DNA of 21,945 nucleotides from Candidatus Dormiibacterota bacterium (GCA_003164475.1 PLTL01000393.1:1-21945), one strand, 5' to 3'; positions 7,890 through 14,726 are shown, numbered from the stretch's first letter. The notes: generated by a model from the letters alone, not told the origin. Translations and numbers: made by a program.

Positions 7890-9176
7890 TCACGAAGCCT
7901 GGGAAGAGAACTCGGACTGGAGCCGGAGGACCGCCTCCCGAGCCGCAACGGTCAGGGCCAGGGCCAGTCTTCTGTCCACGTTCAGGGACGGCGTGGTCTG
8001 GAGCTGGCTGAGCCGCTCCTCCAGCAGCTGCAGCTGGCTGGCGATCTCGCCCGGGGTCGCCAGTGCCTCCTCCCTGGCGGCTTCGACTGTGGCGGGGTCT
8101 CGGCCGCGGATCGCCGACTGATACCTGCCGAAAGCGAGCCGGTCCCGGTCCGCGGCCAGCAGCAGCCGGACCGCCGCGTGGCCGGACTGGGAAACCTCCC
8201 CGGCGCCCGCGTGCATCCGGCAGAGGCCGTCCAGGGCCGCGGCCAGCGCTCCGGTCACCGCCGCCGCGGCGGCGCCCCCGGCGGCATCATGCGGAGAGAG
8301 CATCCGGGCCACCGTCTCCAGAAGCGACCACGAGGCCACCGGCCCCGGTTGGAGCCCTCCCAGCTCGGTCAAGGAGAGCAGGGCGCAGACCGAGGTGATC
8401 CGGCCTATCCCACCGGGCACCGGGGTCACCCTGGCGGCTGCCGCCGCGGCATCCTCCGAGATGTCGCCCCGGAGCTGTCCGTGCTTCATCGAGGTGCCGA
8501 CATCCAGGACCGTGGTGCCGGGCCGGATCGCCGAGGCGGGCGTGACCCCAGGGATGCCCACCGCCGAGATCAGCACGTCGTAGGCAGGCAACGGGTCCAC
8601 CTCGGCGATCTCACTCTGGATCACGGCGACCAGGGCCCCCGTCGCCAGCAGGCGCTGGGCGATCGGGCGGCCGCCGGTCGGTCCGTGGCCAACGATGAGG
8701 ATCCGGGCTCGGGAGCAGTCCACGCCGAGATGGACCAAGGTGGCGTAGCAGGCCTCTGCCACAGGCGTCCCCCGCCGTCTCCCCTCGCTGGCGGCGCTGA
8801 GGGCAGCCGGGGTGACCGCCTCCACATCCTTGCTGGCCGGGAGGTGGGCGGCCACCACGCCCTGGGGCAGGGACGCCACCGGCTGGACCACTACCACCCC
8901 GTCGACGGTGGGGTCCACCACCAGGGCGTCGAGGGCCGTGAGGGTGGCCTCGGCATCGTCGCCGGGGACAGTCCGGTGGACGACATCCACGCCCCCGGCC
9001 ACCGCCTCACGTTCCAGCGAGCGCGCGAAGGAGCTCCCCGCCACGTTGCCCTGCTCGACCACGACTCCCAGCCGGTACGGACGCCTGCGCCGCTGGCATC
9101 TCTCCCTCAGCTCAGCTCGAAGCTGCTCCAGCAGCGGGGTCAGATCCACCCGGTTGGACGCGCTGGTGAAAGCCAT
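7890..9176 (-). CDS. FolD-like / cyclodeaminase-cyclohydrolase fusion protein
   Basis: This 428-residue protein joins two folate-C1 domains. Residues about 10-275 align with FolD (methylene-THF dehydrogenase/cyclohydrolase): VDGVVVVQPV, ASKDVEAVTP, the Rossmann motif IVGHGPTGGRP (161-171), ISAVGIPG, TTVLDVG and TPVPGGIGRIT. Residues about 280-428 resemble the formiminotransferase-cyclodeaminase C-terminal/FchA family: SWSLLETVARMLSP, then an Ala/Gly-rich helix near 299-315, and long helices ending SLNVDRRLALALTVAAREAV. At the FolD active site, the position matching E. coli Lys54 is Leu54, Lys56 is Arg56 and Tyr50 is Phe50, while KDVDG has become KDVEA. Cyclohydrolase activity is therefore probably lost from the FolD part and may be supplied by the second domain (inference). 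The ATG at 9176-9174 has GGGAGG six bases upstream. In-frame sequence further upstream is Arg-rich and not FolD-like. Confidence 0.85.
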   Translation of the reverse strand: MAFTSASNRVDLTPLLEQLRAELRERCQRRRRPYRLGVVVEQGNVAGSSFARSLEREAVAGGVDVVHRTVPGDDAEATLTALDALVVDPTVDGVVVVQPVASLPQGVVAAHLPASKDVEAVTPAALSAASEGRRRGTPVAEACYATLVHLGVDCSRARILIVGHGPTGGRPIAQRLLATGALVAVIQSEIAEVDPLPAYDVLISAVGIPGVTPASAIRPGTTVLDVGTSMKHGQLRGDISEDAAAAAARVTPVPGGIGRITSVCALLSLTELGGLQPGPVASWSLLETVARMLSPHDAAGGAAAAAVTGALAAALDGLCRMHAGAGEVSQSGHAAVRLLLAADRDRLAFGRYQSAIRGRDPATVEAAREEALATPGEIASQLQLLEERLSQLQTTPSLNVDRRLALALTVAAREAVLRLQSEFSSQAS

Positions 9177-9581
9177 CACATCCCTCCCGGACCCGACCGC
9201 CTCCAGCCGGGCCCGGTGCGCCCGGCCCCAGGAAGTGGCCCTGGGCCCGTCAACGGTCCCGCGGCGCCTGGCCCCGCTTCCGAGCCGGGCACGATCACTT
9301 TGGGGACGTTGCCCAATCGTTTGATCTCGCTGAAAACCGCGATGGCGCGACCGTATCAGGCGGCATCGGAGGCTCGCAGGCCAGGGCCCTCGACGGCGCC
9401 GGTTCAGCCGGCCCTCCGTGGGGCAAGGCCAACCCCCCGGGGCCAAACGGTTCAGCCGGTGAATGCCCCGCCTGCGAGTGCCTGTCACACTAGCCCGTTC
9501 GGTGGCCCGGTCGGTCCCGGTCCCGCCCGGAACGCTCGAAGAGCGAGCGCGACGACACGCCGCATGAGGAGGTTTGGGAAC
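9177..9581. other. Intergenic region between divergent folD-fusion and MBL-rhodanese genes
   Basis: No convincing gene was found in these 405 bases; reading frames crossing it are Arg/Pro/Gly-rich in all directions. A patch at about 9290-9355 is clearly more A/T-rich than its surroundings and is the likely promoter zone for the minus-strand fusion gene, although no clean -35/-10 pair can be named. A 12-base direct repeat (9400-9411 and 9448-9459) lies in the middle. A short inverted repeat, CGCTCGAAGAGCG, occurs near 9533-9545. I looked for ZTP and THF riboswitch hallmarks upstream of the fusion gene and did not see them. Confidence 0.5.
9400..9459. repeat. 12-bp direct repeat CGGTTCAGCCGG, two copies
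   Basis: The 12-mer CGGTTCAGCCGG occurs at 9400-9411 and again at 9448-9459, 48 bases apart start to start, in the divergent intergenic region. The spacing is close to 4.6 helical turns. The copies could be binding sites for a regulator of one or both flanking genes, or a chance duplication in GC-rich DNA. Confidence 0.4.
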
Positions 9582-10946
9582 TTGGTTGAAGTCGTTACCC
9601 TCGAGACGCCGCAGCTTGGCGACCGCTCCTACCTGGTCCACGACGGCCGCCAGGCGGTCGTGATCGACCCGCAGCGAGACGTCGACCGGCTCCTGGCGCT
9701 GGCCGACGCGGCCCGGGTCACCATCACCTGCGTCGCCGAAACCCACATCCACAACGACTACGTGTCCGGTGGCTGGGCCTTGGCCCGGGGCCTGGGGGCG
9801 CGCTACCTGGTGGCCTCCGACGAGGAGGTCGGGTTCGAGCGTCACCCGGTGGGGGAGGGCGATCGGGTCGAGGTGGGGTCGATGACCCTAGAAACGCTGG
9901 CCACCCCGGGCCACACCCCTGGCCACCTCGCCTTCCTGATCTGGGCCGGCCGAGAGCCCCGAGCCGTCTTCAGCGGCGGCTCGCTCCTGTACGGGGCCGT
10001 CGGCCGGACCGACCTCATCTCACCCGCGATGACCGTGGAGCTGGCCCGCGCGCAACACCGCTCGGCGCGCCGGCTCGCGGCACTTCCCGAGGAGCTGCAA
10101 CTCTTCCCCACCCACGGGTTCGGGAGCTTCTGCGCCAGTGGCCCGGCAACCCGGAGCGACCCCGGCGGCACCATCGGGGCCCAGCGGAGCGTCAACCCCG
10201 CCGTCCTCGAGGGCGAGGAGGAGTTCGTCCGCCGGCTGGTGGCGGGTTATTCGCTCTACCCCCGCTACTACGCCTACATGGACGGGATCAACCGGGAGGG
10301 GGCGGAGCCCGCCGACCTTTCTCTGCCAGCTGAGGTCGATCTTGACCAGGTGGGCCGAACGATCGCCGCGGGTGGTTGGGTGATCGACCTGAGGCCGGGT
10401 ACCGAGTTCGGGGCCTCACACGTCGCCGGCACCGTCAACTTCCCCGCTGGCGACCTGCTCGCCACCTACGTCGGCTGGGTCGTACCCTGGGGCTCCCCCC
10501 TTACCTTGGTTGCCAGCAGCCCGGAGCAGGTGGCCCGCGCTCGCCGGGACCTGGGCCGGATCGGGGCCGACTGGCTGGCCGGCTGGTGCTCGGCGCCGCT
10601 CGCGGAGCTGCAACGTGAGCTGGGCAGCTCCTCCTACCTGGTCACCGACTTCGCGGGCCTGGCCCGAGCGGTTGGCTCGGAGGAGATCCAGGTCCTGGAC
10701 GCCCGCCGCCCGGACGAGTGGTTGGAAGGGCACGTACGGAACGCCACCAACATCCACTTGCCGGACCTGCTTGAACGGGTCGGGGGGCTCCCCGACCGGC
10801 CCACCTGGGTGCACTGCGGCGGCGGGTACCGGGCCAGCGTCGCCGCCAGCCTGCTGGACCGGGCGGGCCGCGAGGTGGTCCTGGTCGACGACGACATCAG
10901 CCGCATCGACGAGGCCGGCCTCGAACTGGTGCGTGGCTCGGGATAA
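9582..10946 (+). CDS. Metallo-beta-lactamase fold protein with two rhodanese domains
   Basis: This 454-residue protein belongs to the group around persulfide dioxygenases (ETHE1-like) fused to rhodaneses, predicted to act on glutathione-type persulfides or other sulfane sulfur. The MBL domain (about 1-210) has THIHNDYVSGG (His55, His57, Asp59, with Tyr60 where His is usual in beta-lactamases), GHTPGH (His111) and a late His178 in FPTHGFGSFC. The usual GD metal ligand reads FSGGSLLYG, so the Asp is replaced by Gly. Rhodanese 1 (about 255-335) has no catalytic Cys. Rhodanese 2 (about 355-450) has Cys412 in HCGGGYRAS. The start is TTG 9582, because AGGAGG at 9567-9572 sits nine bases before it and would fall inside the gene if ATG 9564 were used. 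The exact substrate is unknown. Confidence 0.85.
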   Translation: MVEVVTLETPQLGDRSYLVHDGRQAVVIDPQRDVDRLLALADAARVTITCVAETHIHNDYVSGGWALARGLGARYLVASDEEVGFERHPVGEGDRVEVGSMTLETLATPGHTPGHLAFLIWAGREPRAVFSGGSLLYGAVGRTDLISPAMTVELARAQHRSARRLAALPEELQLFPTHGFGSFCASGPATRSDPGGTIGAQRSVNPAVLEGEEEFVRRLVAGYSLYPRYYAYMDGINREGAEPADLSLPAEVDLDQVGRTIAAGGWVIDLRPGTEFGASHVAGTVNFPAGDLLATYVGWVVPWGSPLTLVASSPEQVARARRDLGRIGADWLAGWCSAPLAELQRELGSSSYLVTDFAGLARAVGSEEIQVLDARRPDEWLEGHVRNATNIHLPDLLERVGGLPDRPTWVHCGGGYRASVAASLLDRAGREVVLVDDDISRIDEAGLELVRGSG

Positions 10947-11064
10947 CGGGGTCGGGGGCCGAGAGCGCCCTCCGTGCGGCCTAAAGCAACCGTCGCGGCG
11001 CAGCAGCAGGTCAAGGGCACCCTGGGGGTGGCAACGAACCGGATGCAGGGAGGTAGCAGAGCAA

Positions 11065-11469
11065 ATGAAGGGCCAGGGAACTCGGGAGGACCCATGGGTC
11101 CTGAAGACTCCCAGCGGGCAGGCCGAGTACGAGGCGTTTCGCGACGAGGGAGTCGAGCCGCCGGCTTTGGTGGTCCGAGTCGGCAGAACTGAACTTCGTT
11201 ACCACCTGAGAGCTCTCGCCGACCTGCACCAGATGCTACTGGCCCAGGGCGACTGGATCCCTCTGGGAACCGCGGACGAGCAGAAGCCTGCCGCGGCCGG
11301 AACCGTCGAGGCCTGGGCGCGCTCCCCGGAGAACCCGGTCGGCGGGTGGTACGGGTTGAAGAAGGGCCTCCGGGGCCGGTTCGCGAACTACGTCCCGCCG
11401 GTGATGGAGGTCCTGGGGCTGGCGGAGCTCGAGCACAGCCCGAGGGGCAACCGGATGCGCGCCCGGTAG
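11065..11469 (+). CDS. DUF6855-like small protein
   Basis: This 134-residue soluble protein of unknown function is recognised by its conserved-looking segments: KGQGTREDPWVLKTPSG at the N-terminus, a central LRYHLRALADLHQML followed by GDWIPLGTADEQKPA, and a C-terminal half with NPVGGWYGLKKGLRGRF, YVPPVMEVLGLAELEH and a basic NRMRAR tail. This pattern matches, from memory, a small uncharacterised family (DUF6855) in high-GC bacteria. The family assignment is tentative. The ATG at 11065 has GGGAGG (11048-11053) 11 bases upstream. It lies 118 bases after the MBL-rhodanese gene on the same strand and could be co-transcribed. No transmembrane segment or signal peptide is present. It may represent a DNA- or RNA-associated protein given the basic C-terminus, but nothing in the sequence proves this. 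Confidence 0.8.
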   Translation: MKGQGTREDPWVLKTPSGQAEYEAFRDEGVEPPALVVRVGRTELRYHLRALADLHQMLLAQGDWIPLGTADEQKPAAAGTVEAWARSPENPVGGWYGLKKGLRGRFANYVPPVMEVLGLAELEHSPRGNRMRAR

Positions 11470-11690
11470 GTCCGCCACCCGCCACTCGGCGAGTAACGGC
11501 TCCCGCTCGTCGTTCGTGCGCTGACCCGATCCATGCGCCGCCAAGGCCTCATCTGCGCCCTGATCACCGGGCGGGACTCACCGAACCTGGCCCGGGAGGG
11601 AGTCGCGTGCCAGGTCATCGCCGGCGCACTCCAGGCCGATGGCTCGCGGGTTGCCCGAGGACCGGCTCAGCCCTTCTCCAGAGCACGGCC

Positions 11691-11696
11691 TATCAT
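11691..11696 (+). promoter_or_regulatory. Candidate -10 box (TATCAT) for leaderless HIT gene
   Basis: TATCAT ends six bases before the GTG at 11703 and no Shine-Dalgarno lies between. The geometry is the same as at murE and at the small gene at 13375, which supports a leaderless transcript. Confidence 0.5.
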
Positions 11697-11702
11697 GGCC
11701 GA

Positions 11703-12044
11703 GTGAGCTCCGAGTGCCTCTTCTGCCGCATCGTCTCCGGCGAGCTGCCCGCTGACGTGGTGCACCGGGAGAAGGGCATCATCGCGTTCACGGACATCCA
11801 CCCAGTGGCCGAGACCCACGTGCTGGTGGTCCCTGAGCGGCACATCGACGATCTGCGCCACATTCAGGACAGCGACGCCGAGCTCTGGCTCCGGATGGCC
11901 TGCGTCGCCAACGAGGTCGCCGCCGACCTCGGCCACGAGCAGGGCTACCGCTTCTACGTCAGCGTCGGCTCGGCGGGTGGCCAGACCGTCCCGCATCTCC
12001 ACATCCATGTGATGGGCGGGAGCATGCGCCGCCTCCCGGTCTGA
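11703..12044 (+). CDS. HIT family (histidine triad, HINT-type) nucleotide hydrolase
   Basis: This 113-residue HIT protein is likely a homodimeric HINT-type phosphoramidase that hydrolyses AMP linked to amines or similar nucleotidyl substrates. The histidine triad HLHIHV (His98, His100, His102) is close to the C-terminus. The N-terminal ECLFCRIVSGELPADVV is typical of HINT proteins, with the CxxC (Cys5, Cys8) seen in many bacterial members. ETHVLVVPERHIDDL is also characteristic. The GTG at 11703 is taken because the family sequence begins right there and a TATCAT box sits at leaderless distance. The open frame upstream to 11346 has no family similarity. The 233 bases before it (11470-11702) hold no gene that I can support. 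Confidence 0.92.
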   Translation: MSSECLFCRIVSGELPADVVHREKGIIAFTDIHPVAETHVLVVPERHIDDLRHIQDSDAELWLRMACVANEVAADLGHEQGYRFYVSVGSAGGQTVPHLHIHVMGGSMRRLPV

Positions 12045-12065
12045 TTCCCCTGCGACCGGCTCGGC

Positions 12066-12071
12066 TATGCT
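12066..12071 (+). promoter_or_regulatory. Candidate -10 box (TATGCT) for rhodanese-ThiF gene
   Basis: TATGCT lies 53 bases before the ATG at 12125 in the short gap after the HIT gene. A matching -35 is not clear. Transcripts starting from it would have a leader of about 45 bases containing the 12080-12101 hairpin and a GGAGA Shine-Dalgarno. Confidence 0.35.
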
Positions 12072-12079
12072 TGTATCGG

Positions 12080-12101
12080 GGTCGGATTTTCTGAACCGAC
12101 C
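12080..12101 (+). promoter_or_regulatory. Leader hairpin before rhodanese-ThiF gene
   Basis: GGTCGG (12080-12085) pairs with CCGACC (12096-12101) around a ten-base T-rich loop. It sits between the candidate promoter and the start codon at 12125. It could be an RNA hairpin in the leader or a dyad operator. No T-run follows, so it is not a canonical terminator for the HIT gene. Confidence 0.4.
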
Positions 12102-12124
12102 TTAGCCGTTGGAGATATTCACAG

Positions 12125-13333
12125 ATGGCTCTGAGCGCGCGCGACTTGATCGAACAGGCCCGACAGCGTGTTCCCGAGGTGGCGCCACAGGACCTTTGGG
12201 CGAGCCAGGATCAGGGGGGCGCCCGCCAGCTAATCGACGTCCGGGAGTCCGATGAGGTGACTCAGGGGCTTCTGCCCGGGGCGGTGCACATTCCCCGAGG
12301 AGTCCTGGAGATGAGCGTGGAGGCCGCGGTGCCTGACCGCTCCACTCCGATAACCGTCTACTGTGGCTCCGGGCTGCGCTCGCTGCTTGCGGCCAGGACC
12401 CTTCGCGACATGGGCTACGCCGACGTCGCCTCACTGAGGGGTGGGTTTAGCGCCTGGAAGGACCATGGGCTACCCTTCACCGTCCCCCACGCCTTCAGCG
12501 CCGAGCAGCGGGAGCGCTACAGCCGTCACTTCCTCCTCAATGGGGTGGGTGAGACCGGTCAGGCGCGGCTCCTGGATGCCAGGGTGCTTCTGCTGGGGGC
12601 TGGAGGCCTGGGCGCTCCGGTGGCCTACTACCTGGCCGCGGCCGGAGTGGGGACGGTCGGTCTGGTGGACTTCGACCGGGTCGAGCTCAGCAACCTGCAG
12701 CGGCAGATCATCCACACGGTCGACCGCGTGGGTATGCCCAAGACTGAATCAGCGTCGATCGCCCTCGAGGCGCTCAACCCCGACGTGCGGGTGGTCGAGC
12801 ACAATCTCCACCTGGACAGTTCCAACGCGGCCGAGATCTTCTCCCAGTACGACGTGGTCGTCAACGGGAGCGACAACTTCCCCACCCGCTACCTGGCCAA
12901 CGACGTGGCGGTCTTCCTGCGCAAGCCGCTGGTGGACGGGGGCGTCTTCCGCTTCGAGGGGCAGGTCACAACCATGATCCCCTTCAGTTCCGCCTGCTAT
13001 CGCTGCCGCTACCCGGCGCCGCCACCCCCGGAGGAGGCGCCCAGTTGTTCCGAGGCCGGGGTCCTAGGGGTGCTTCCCGGCCTGGTCGGGCTGATTCAGG
13101 CCACCGAGGTGCTCAAGCTGGTCCTGGAGATCGGGGAGCCGCTGACGGGCCGCCTGCTCCATATCGACGCGCTGTCGATGGAGTTCCACGAGTTCCGGCT
13201 GCGGCGCGACCCCGAGTGCCCGGTCTGCGGCGAACACCCCACCATCACCGATCCGATCGACTACGAGGGTTTCTGCCTCAACCCCAACCTGGCCAAGGCG
13301 GCCACTTCCCAGCCCGCCCTGGCCCTGCTCTGA
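12125..13333 (+). CDS. Rhodanese-ThiF/MoeB adenylyltransferase fusion
   Basis: This 402-residue protein couples a sulfurtransferase domain to an E1-like adenylating enzyme. The N-terminal rhodanese (about 20-118) has active-site Cys80 in VYCGSGLRS. The C-terminal ThiF/MoeB domain (about 125-375) has the ATP-binding GAGGLGAPVA (158-167), DFDRVELSNLQRQ with the catalytic Arg, the zinc pairs CYRC (291, 294) and CPVC (365, 368), and a candidate thioester Cys308 in APSCSEAGVLG. Enzymes of this class adenylate the Gly-Gly tail of MoaD/ThiS/CysO-like carriers, and the rhodanese then donates sulfur for molybdopterin, thiamine, cysteine or tRNA thiolation. No such carrier gene is nearby, so the pathway is open. 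In MOCS3 and mycobacterial MoeBR the rhodanese is C-terminal, so the order here is reversed. The ATG at 12125 has GGAGA nearby. Confidence 0.9.
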   Translation: MALSARDLIEQARQRVPEVAPQDLWASQDQGGARQLIDVRESDEVTQGLLPGAVHIPRGVLEMSVEAAVPDRSTPITVYCGSGLRSLLAARTLRDMGYADVASLRGGFSAWKDHGLPFTVPHAFSAEQRERYSRHFLLNGVGETGQARLLDARVLLLGAGGLGAPVAYYLAAAGVGTVGLVDFDRVELSNLQRQIIHTVDRVGMPKTESASIALEALNPDVRVVEHNLHLDSSNAAEIFSQYDVVVNGSDNFPTRYLANDVAVFLRKPLVDGGVFRFEGQVTTMIPFSSACYRCRYPAPPPPEEAPSCSEAGVLGVLPGLVGLIQATEVLKLVLEIGEPLTGRLLHIDALSMEFHEFRLRRDPECPVCGEHPTITDPIDYEGFCLNPNLAKAATSQPALALL

Positions 13334-13362
13334 GCTGTCGCTTGGTCTTCGGTCCGGCCGGG

Positions 13363-13368
13363 TAGCAT
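13363..13368 (+). promoter_or_regulatory. Candidate -10 box (TAGCAT) for leaderless small gene
   Basis: TAGCAT ends six bases before GTG 13375. TTGGTC at 13342-13347 is a possible weak -35 with a short 15-base spacer. No Shine-Dalgarno is present, so this is the third example of the box-N6-start layout in the window. Confidence 0.5.
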
Positions 13369-13374
13369 GAAGTG

Positions 13375-13590
13375 GTGAAGCAAACCACCATCTCGCTCGA
13401 CGACCTGATCACAGCGGTGGAGACAGCCCGGGATAAGGTGATCTCCGATGAGGTCCGCTCCCTGGTGAAGTTTGGGATCCCCAAGGTGATGGCCCAGCAG
13501 ATGGTGGCAGCCCGGTTCCAGCAGAAGGTCGTGAGTGACGAGGGCGAGGGCGGGGAGGCTGAGGCCCCGGCCTGGCCTGACATGAGCTGA
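13375..13590 (+). CDS. Small hypothetical protein, 71 residues
   Basis: This short protein begins MKQTTISLDDLITAVE. The middle is helical with mixed charge (VRSLVKFGIPKVMAQQMVAA), and the tail is acidic and Ala-rich (SDEGEGGEAEAP), ending PDMS. I do not recognise a family. It does not end in Gly-Gly, so it is not an obvious sulfur-carrier partner for the upstream adenylyltransferase. The start is taken as GTG 13375 because TAGCAT ends six bases upstream; the adjacent GTG at 13372 would add one residue. It lies 41 bases after the rhodanese-ThiF gene and 53 bases before the HExxH gene, all on the same strand. Amphipathic helices and the acidic tail suggest a small soluble, perhaps partner-binding, protein (inference). 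Confidence 0.7.
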   Translation: MKQTTISLDDLITAVETARDKVISDEVRSLVKFGIPKVMAQQMVAARFQQKVVSDEGEGGEAEAPAWPDMS

Positions 13591-13643
13591 CCCCGACTCG
13601 AGCCCTCCGCCCCCGATCCCGGACGTGACCGGACGGGGGCAGT

Positions 13644-14726
13644 GTGCAGGATGCGGTGCCGCTCAGCCCCTACCGCTCCGACCGGCAGTACGCCCGGCTT
13701 GAGACCTACCGCCGGCTCGGGCTCCCTGACACCACCTGGGCGGCTGAGCAGTTCAACGTCCGGGTTCACGTCTCGTCCGCTGGCCCGATGGGCTTTGAGC
13801 CCAGGACCGCTGAGATATGGGAGACGGTGGACCGGCTGCCCCTCCAGGTGAAGGACGTCCTGCGAGGCGTGATCGACGAGCTCCGCCTCGACCATGACGG
13901 AAGCTTCCCGATCGGCACCCTCGGCACCTGGCGTGACGGGGTGATGCGGATCAACCGGGACTGGTCTCTGATCCCCGCCCTCCGGGAATCGCGGTGGCAT
14001 AAGGACCTGGGCTACGATCTGCTCCGAGCCACCCTGGTCCACGAGTCGGGTCACGCGCTGATCGAGGACCCCCGGGGCGGGGTGCCGCTCCGGGATTTCG
14101 TGGCTCTGATCGCGGCGTCGGGCTGGTTGCCCCATCCGCTGGATGACCCTGTCCCCTACGGGGCCACCGGGCGGCAGGTCTCCACCCTCAGTTCCTACTA
14201 CCTCAGCCGCCTGCGCCGGATGGACCCGTCCTGGGATGGGGAACTGCCTCTGGGCAGCCCAGGGATGCCGTCGGCCTTGCAGTTGGACCGAGACCTGATG
14301 TACGCCGTTGGCAAGTCGACCCTGGCTCGCACCGCGGATCGGGGATCGCTCTGCCTGCAAGGGCCGGAACAGCTGCTCGGGCGCCTGCGCACCGAGAATC
14401 CCAGGCGGCTCCGTGAGAAACTGGCCGAACGGGGCCTCAGCCTAGAGCTGGTCGACGCTGCGCTGCGGAGGCGCCGTGCGCTCGCGCCCTACGCCGAGGA
14501 GTCCATCGCAGAGACTCCGGCGGAGATCTTTCGCTACCTTCACGTCCCCTTCTCCAGGGGAGAGCGCAGTCACCAGTCGGTCGAGGAGGGCGAGCGGGTG
14601 CTTCTTGAGCCGTGGCGCACCGCCGAACGCACGCTCGGAGCCCGGCGGGCCGCGCTGGCGCCAGAGCGCCCCTGGGAGGCGATTCAGCTGGTCCGGCGGG
14701 GGATCGGTCGGGAGCTGGGGAGGTGA
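13644..14726 (+). CDS. Putative zinc metalloprotease-like protein (HExxH)
   Basis: This 360-residue protein is of unknown family. Its one clear motif is HESGH at residues 133-137 inside LLRATLVHESGHALIEDP, a hydrophobic helix context typical of HExxH zinc metalloproteases. A second conserved-looking stretch, YAEESIAETPAEIFRYL (about 283-299), resembles the third-ligand Glu region of gluzincin-type enzymes such as lethal-factor or MtfA-like proteins, where a Glu in an AE-F context completes the zinc site. No signal peptide or membrane segment is visible, so a cytoplasmic role is likely. The GTG at 13644 opens a plausible N-terminus (MQDAVPLSPYRSDRQYARLE) without a strong Shine-Dalgarno. Its stop overlaps the next gene's GTG (GTGA), indicating translational coupling. 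Proteolytic activity is inferred from the motif only. Confidence 0.75.
   Translation: MQDAVPLSPYRSDRQYARLETYRRLGLPDTTWAAEQFNVRVHVSSAGPMGFEPRTAEIWETVDRLPLQVKDVLRGVIDELRLDHDGSFPIGTLGTWRDGVMRINRDWSLIPALRESRWHKDLGYDLLRATLVHESGHALIEDPRGGVPLRDFVALIAASGWLPHPLDDPVPYGATGRQVSTLSSYYLSRLRRMDPSWDGELPLGSPGMPSALQLDRDLMYAVGKSTLARTADRGSLCLQGPEQLLGRLRTENPRRLREKLAERGLSLELVDAALRRRRALAPYAEESIAETPAEIFRYLHVPFSRGERSHQSVEEGERVLLEPWRTAERTLGARRAALAPERPWEAIQLVRRGIGRELGR

Noticed and set aside
9177..9360. A ZTP or THF riboswitch ahead of the folate fusion gene
   Set aside because: The conserved cores of these riboswitches were not found on the minus strand of this region.
7725..9581. A 600-codon N-terminal extension of the MBL-rhodanese protein
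   Set aside because: The frame is open but antisense to the folate fusion gene and low-complexity. A perfect AGGAGG places the real start at TTG 9582.
9177..9845. A 223-codon N-terminal extension of the folate fusion protein
   Set aside because: It overlaps the MBL gene in antisense and is Arg-rich. ATG 9176 has a ribosome site and starts the FolD-like domain.
14040..14056. JAMM/Mec+ deubiquitinase-like activity for the HESGH protein, as partner of the ThiF enzyme
   Set aside because: JAMM sites use an ExnHxH...D pattern. Here the motif is HExxH and no ubiquitin-like carrier gene is nearby.
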